Shown in pieces: positions 61,040 through 64,000 of a DNA stretch of 64,000 nucleotides (positions are counted from its first letter, which is position 1; each line of letters opens with the position of its first letter). The position numbers and the translations under genes are program-made. The stretch is from assembly GCA_013213785.1 (NCBI GenBank), contig JABSPZ010000005.1:1-64000 (forward strand). The letters run 5' to 3'. This DNA comes from Henriciella sp. GTDB taxonomy: Bacteria > Pseudomonadota > Alphaproteobacteria > Caulobacterales > Hyphomonadaceae. Below the pieces are notes generated by a model. That model searched no databases. It saw only the letters and a program-made list of their open reading frames with translations, and was not told the DNA's origin.

Positions 61040-61461
61040 TCGATCACCTTGATTTTCAGCTTTAGCGTTTCGGCGACGTCTTCTGGCGATCGCTCATAAG
61101 ACAGTACCAAATTCGATTTACCCGTCGAAAGCGCCTCGAAGACAAATAATTGGTGTCCACCGCTGCCGACCAGGCCTTCGGGGGCTGGGTCTGCGTTGTA
61201 GGTGTCGGACAGTTGGTCCACCTGGGACGCGTCAATGTCTTTGAGATACCAAAAATAACCCGTGGTGGGATTGGAATCGAGCTTTAGGTTAAGCTTACCG
61301 CCCGGCCGCAGGGTGATCTCAGTTCCAGACGCAGGATCGGTAAATGTCTGCACAGGCGCTGCGCCTTCCAAGCCCTTCACTTCAGGTTCGGTATTCATGA
61401 TATCTGGGACGCATGCGCTGAGCATGAGCGCGCCAAAGGCGGCGGCGATAACGGATTTCAT
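61036..61461 (-). CDS. Chagasin-like (I42) protease-inhibitor lipoprotein
   Basis: 141 residues: a lipoprotein signal peptide ending ALMLSAC, then an I42 chagasin/Ig-like domain. All three inhibitory loops appear: NPTTGYFW (NPTTG), LVGSGGHQLF (GxG), and LSYERSPEDV in the RPW/xxP position. I42 proteins inhibit papain-family cysteine proteases; bacterial ones may guard against host or own proteases. Its ATG overlaps the leuD stop by four bases and its stop overlaps the ABM start, so it is embedded in the leucine operon. Confidence 0.82.
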   Translation of the reverse strand: MKSVIAAAFGALMLSACVPDIMNTEPEVKGLEGAAPVQTFTDPASGTEITLRPGGKLNLKLDSNPTTGYFWYLKDIDASQVDQLSDTYNADPAPEGLVGSGGHQLFVFEALSTGKSNLVLSYERSPEDVAETLKLKIKVIE

Positions 61462-62087
61462 GAGGCAGTCTCCAACCAGGGTGTTGCAAGTTTGCGCTGG
61501 GCTTCAAAGGTCGAGATTGCGTCCTCTGCCTGCAGCGTCAGCGCAATATCATCCAAGCCTTTGAGCAATTTCTCGCGGCGGCCTTCATCATAGTCGAAAC
61601 TATGTTCGGCGCCCTCCGGCGTTGTGACCGTCTTTTTCTCAAGGTCGATTTCGAAGACGCTATTGCTGCCACCAGCTTGACCGGCGATCGCGTCGCAAAC
61701 CCCAACCGGCAGGGCGATGGCGAGGATGCCGTTCTTGCCGCAATTATTGTAGAAGATGTCCGCAAAGCTCGGGGCGATGACGCAGGTAATACCCTGGTCC
61801 AAGAGCGCCCACGGGGCGTGCTCCCGCGATGATCCGCAGCCGAAATTCTCACCTGCGATCAACACGCCAGCGTCTTTATATTGTGGCTTGTTCAGCACGA
61901 AATCTGGGTTTGGCGATCCGTCCTCAAGCGTCTTAAGCTCGTGAAAGAGGCCTTCTGACAAGCCGACCCGTTCTGTGGTCTTTAGGAACTGTTTTGGGAT
62001 GATCATGTCGGTGTCGACATTTACCATCAGCTTGCCCTTATCCATTAGGGGCGCAGCGGTTGAGCGGAGTTTTGTAAAGGCTTTCAT
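61458..62087 (-). CDS. leuD: 3-isopropylmalate dehydratase small subunit
   Basis: 209 residues forming the swivel domain of isopropylmalate isomerase. The loop YKDAGVLIAGENFGCGSSREHAPWAL with GCGSSREHAP is the diagnostic region, and VNVDTDMIIPKQFLK starts the fold. It partners the large subunit LeuC at the window edge, from which it is separated by the GNAT and VOC genes. Confidence 0.95.
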   Translation of the reverse strand: MKAFTKLRSTAAPLMDKGKLMVNVDTDMIIPKQFLKTTERVGLSEGLFHELKTLEDGSPNPDFVLNKPQYKDAGVLIAGENFGCGSSREHAPWALLDQGITCVIAPSFADIFYNNCGKNGILAIALPVGVCDAIAGQAGGSNSVFEIDLEKKTVTTPEGAEHSFDYDEGRREKLLKGLDDIALTLQAEDAISTFEAQRKLATPWLETAS

Positions 62088-62096
62088 AGGCTCTGC

Positions 62097-62936
62097 TTAG
62101 CGTGAGGTGTGGGCAATGAATAGGGTGGGAACGTTCTGGGTCCCGTTTCGCACCGTGAAGACGTCTGATCCCGGTTTGCGGCCGGCGCGGATTTCGCTGA
62201 CATCCAGTCCGGCATTTGTCAGGCGCGCATGTGTGGCGGCGAGATCATCGGTTTCCCAGGTTAGACCCCAAATATGATCGGGCGCGGCGGGGTCTTGGTC
62301 CTCTCCGAGCCGGTTGATGACTTCCAGCGTCAGTCCACCGAGCCGGAAAAACAAAAAGCGCGTTTTCCATTGCTCTGCGGTTCGATCGAGTGCGAAGCGC
62401 AGACCAAGGCGCGCGCCATAGTTCGCGACGGCGCGTTCTGGGTTCGGCGTATTGATGACGAGATGGTCTAGCCCCGTCGCAGATCCTGGCGAAGGATGCG
62501 CGGCAATCAGCGGGGCGTCGGTTTGCAGGACGAAGGTCTTAATCCCGGCCATCACCTGATCTGGGATCCGAAAGCGCTGCCAGCTGCGGGTTGCGCCCGT
62601 ATCTTCATTGGTGCTATCGCCGTCGCTCATGTCGTCCGGGCGAAGGCCACGCCGCTTCATTTCATGATGATCCTGAGCGAGATCATCGGAGCGATAGACC
62701 AGCGAGGTCAGGACCGCGCCGTCTTTTGTCATCTCTCTCAATTTAGAGGCGACATCGCCGTCTCCATTGGGAGCGAGAAGTTCGATCGCCGTGTTCCCGA
62801 CAGCGAAAACGGAAGAGGCTGTGTCTGCGCTCTCGGCACGCCAAACGGGCTCCTCTCCCAGCAAAGTCTGATAGTTCGTGGTTGCAGTCTCGATTTCAGG
62901 ACAAACGAGAACAAAATGGTCGAGGGATGTGATCAT
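62097..62936 (-). CDS. VOC-superfamily (glyoxalase-like) protein
   Basis: 279 residues in two halves, each a pair of VOC beta-alpha-beta-beta-beta repeats (DHFVLVCPEIETATTNYQTLLG and DHLVINTPNPERAVANYGARLG). Metal-ligand His/Glu positions are partly present (DHF, DHLV, LTLEVI). Substrate unknown. Start overlaps the GNAT stop by four bases and leuD is nine bases downstream. Confidence 0.78.
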   Translation of the reverse strand: MITSLDHFVLVCPEIETATTNYQTLLGEEPVWRAESADTASSVFAVGNTAIELLAPNGDGDVASKLREMTKDGAVLTSLVYRSDDLAQDHHEMKRRGLRPDDMSDGDSTNEDTGATRSWQRFRIPDQVMAGIKTFVLQTDAPLIAAHPSPGSATGLDHLVINTPNPERAVANYGARLGLRFALDRTAEQWKTRFLFFRLGGLTLEVINRLGEDQDPAAPDHIWGLTWETDDLAATHARLTNAGLDVSEIRAGRKPGSDVFTVRNGTQNVPTLFIAHTSR

Positions 62937-63601
62937 GACCGGAACGCCTCCAATCTCTGTTTCTGGTCGCCGGACGCGTCAAAGTTGTTCGGATTCAGCC
63001 ACGCTTCAAAAGCGGATTTGAGGGCGGGCCAATCCTCATCGGTCATCGCAAACCAGGCGGTATCGCGGTTCTTACCCTTAACGACCATATCATTGCGAAA
63101 CACGCCCTCGAATTGGAACCCAAACCGGGTGGCTGCGCGACGCGACGCGGCATTGTCATTGTGGCACTTCCATTCATAGCGGCGATAGCCGAGTTCTTCG
63201 AACATGTGGTGCGCCATCAGATACATGGCCTCGGTGGCTTCCGGTGTTCGCCGCAGCGCGCGCCCAAACGACACGCAGCCAACTTCAGCGCTGCCATGGG
63301 TTTCTCGAATGCGCATATATCCTGCCATGCCGAGAATGGTGCCATCCTTAACCTTACGGATAACAAGCAGCTCCCAACCGAATTCGGCGCAAACATGGGT
63401 TAAAGTTTTTTCAAACTGACCTTGGTCCTTGAACGGACCAATCGGCATATAGTCCCACAGGTCGGCAATGTCCGGGGCCGCGATGGCTTTGTAAAGGCCG
63501 TCAGCATGCGTGCTCCAATCCAGCGGTTCGAGCACCACACGCGGCCCCGTTAGAGGCCATTGCCCAGGCCGCTCACGGGCCGTCCAATCTGCTAGGCTCA
63601 C
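62933..63601 (-). CDS. GNAT family N-acetyltransferase (RimJ/RimL-like)
   Basis: 222 residues. The fold shows in [44 protein letters not shown] and the end [25 protein letters not shown], which is the RimJ/RimL/PseH type pattern, including the Asn-Ala-Ala-Ser motif. The start is a GTG whose last two bases overlap the leuC stop (GTGA). A long in-frame extension upstream lies inside leuC and is rejected. Confidence 0.8.
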   Translation of the reverse strand: MSLADWTARERPGQWPLTGPRVVLEPLDWSTHADGLYKAIAAPDIADLWDYMPIGPFKDQGQFEKTLTHVCAEFGWELLVIRKVKDGTILGMAGYMRIRETHGSAEVGCVSFGRALRRTPEATEAMYLMAHHMFEELGYRRYEWKCHNDNAASRRAATRFGFQFEGVFRNDMVVKGKNRDTAWFAMTDEDWPALKSAFEAWLNPNNFDASGDQKQRLEAFRS

Positions 63602-64000
63602 CCGCCTATCACCCCAGTAATCGCGGCGCGGGCCGCGAGATGTGGGCTCATCAAGTGCGTACGACCGCCGCGCCCTTGGCGCCCCTCGAAGTTCCGGTTT
63701 GAGGTCGAGGCGCAGCGCTCTCCTGGCGAAAGGATGTCTGGGTTCATGCCGAGACACATTGAACATCCAGGCTCGCGCCATTCAAAGCCTGCCGCTTCAA
63801 AGATCTCGTCGAGGCCTTCGGCTTCGGCCTGCGCGCGTACCAGACCTGAGCCCGGGACAATCATGGCGCGCACGCCATCTGCGACTTTCGCAGACTTCGC
63901 AATATCTGCGACCGCGCGCAAATCTTCAATTCGAGAATTTGTACAGGATCCAATAAAAACACGCTGCACAGGGGTTCCCGCCAATTTCGCGCCCGCGTCT
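63598..64000 (-). CDS. leuC: 3-isopropylmalate dehydratase large subunit, C-terminal part (gene cut by window end)
   Basis: Only the last 134 residues are in the window; the reading frame is open to base 64000 and the 5' part lies beyond. Fe-S and substrate motifs are present: [12 protein letters not shown] with one cluster cysteine and [11 protein letters not shown] with the other two, followed by the [20 protein letters not shown] region typical of LeuC. First gene of the leu cluster. Confidence 0.93.
   Translation of the reverse strand, partial: DAGAKLAGTPVQRVFIGSCTNSRIEDLRAVADIAKSAKVADGVRAMIVPGSGLVRAQAEAEGLDEIFEAAGFEWREPGCSMCLGMNPDILSPGERCASTSNRNFEGRQGRGGRTHLMSPHLAARAAITGVIGG

Noticed and set aside
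63602-63781. N-terminal extension of the GNAT protein
   Set aside because: This region is the conserved LeuC C-terminus in another frame; a GTG at 63601 overlapping the leuC stop is the better start.

Overview
The window is a gene-dense stretch of an alphaproteobacterial chromosome. It contains no rRNA, tRNA, CRISPR array, transposase or phage gene that I could recognise. Lineage clues are an rpsU gene divergent from a COQ9-family gene, the tsaB-rimI-fur order, a Fur without the CxxC metal motif, a DUF1150 gene ending in VSVH, bolA divergent from a short J-domain gene, hisC-tyrC, and a CC0125/CC1285-type lipoprotein. Together with the marine-oligotroph style of gene content they suggest a Hyphomonadaceae or Caulobacterales-like bacterium. 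That placement is inference; no species can be named from sequence alone.

Layout. 1-1.5 kb: two orphan genes (a SUKH-like protein and an unknown), visibly more A+T-rich than the rest. 1.7-10.3 kb: housekeeping genes (rpsU, COQ9, threonine aldolase, a pteridine-reductase-like SDR, NUDIX, pgsA, a GGDEF-EAL protein, DUF1150, a 2-hydroxyacid dehydrogenase) plus two very short membrane-protein reading frames. 10.4-15.3 kb: an SH3 protein, fabA and fabI, with a pair of secreted proteins lying where fabB is usually found, then two flavin enzymes. 15.3-19.6 kb: a minus-strand run of CAP protein, udk, fur, rimI, tsaB, rutE and a hotdog protein. 20-25.3 kb: a degenerate histidine kinase and a lipid-related group (FAD oxidoreductase, thioesterase, fadD).

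25.5-29.8 kb holds the most unusual locus. One polypeptide joins a transglutaminase-like domain, a multi-span membrane domain and a RimK-like ATP-grasp ligase, and it is translationally coupled to a membrane-anchored TPR protein. 29.8-42 kb: DUF465, ftsK, amtB, a ubiH-type hydroxylase, bolA, a J-domain gene, an acyltransferase, a second copy of the secreted-protein family, purA, a PiT-like permease and 3-hydroxybutyrate dehydrogenase. 42-50.5 kb: DUF350, a membrane-anchored trypsin-like protease, pyrF, a three-domain amino-acid permease, a lipoprotein PQQ/haem alcohol dehydrogenase, and small YjbR, TerB-like and SDR genes, followed by a frameshifted lipoprotein gene.

51.3-55.6 kb (minus) is a likely operon of methyltransferase, P-II protein, renalase-like oxidase, hisC and tyrC. 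55.7-59.6 kb (plus) carries gloB, a DUF985 cupin, a serine hydrolase and an anchored M20 peptidase. 59.6-64 kb (minus) is a leucine-biosynthesis operon, leuC-GNAT-VOC-leuD-chagasin-ABM-leuB, in which most junctions overlap by four bases; leuC runs off the end of the window.

Starts were chosen from ribosome-binding sites, overlaps and family lengths. No database search was possible, so product names rest on motif recognition.
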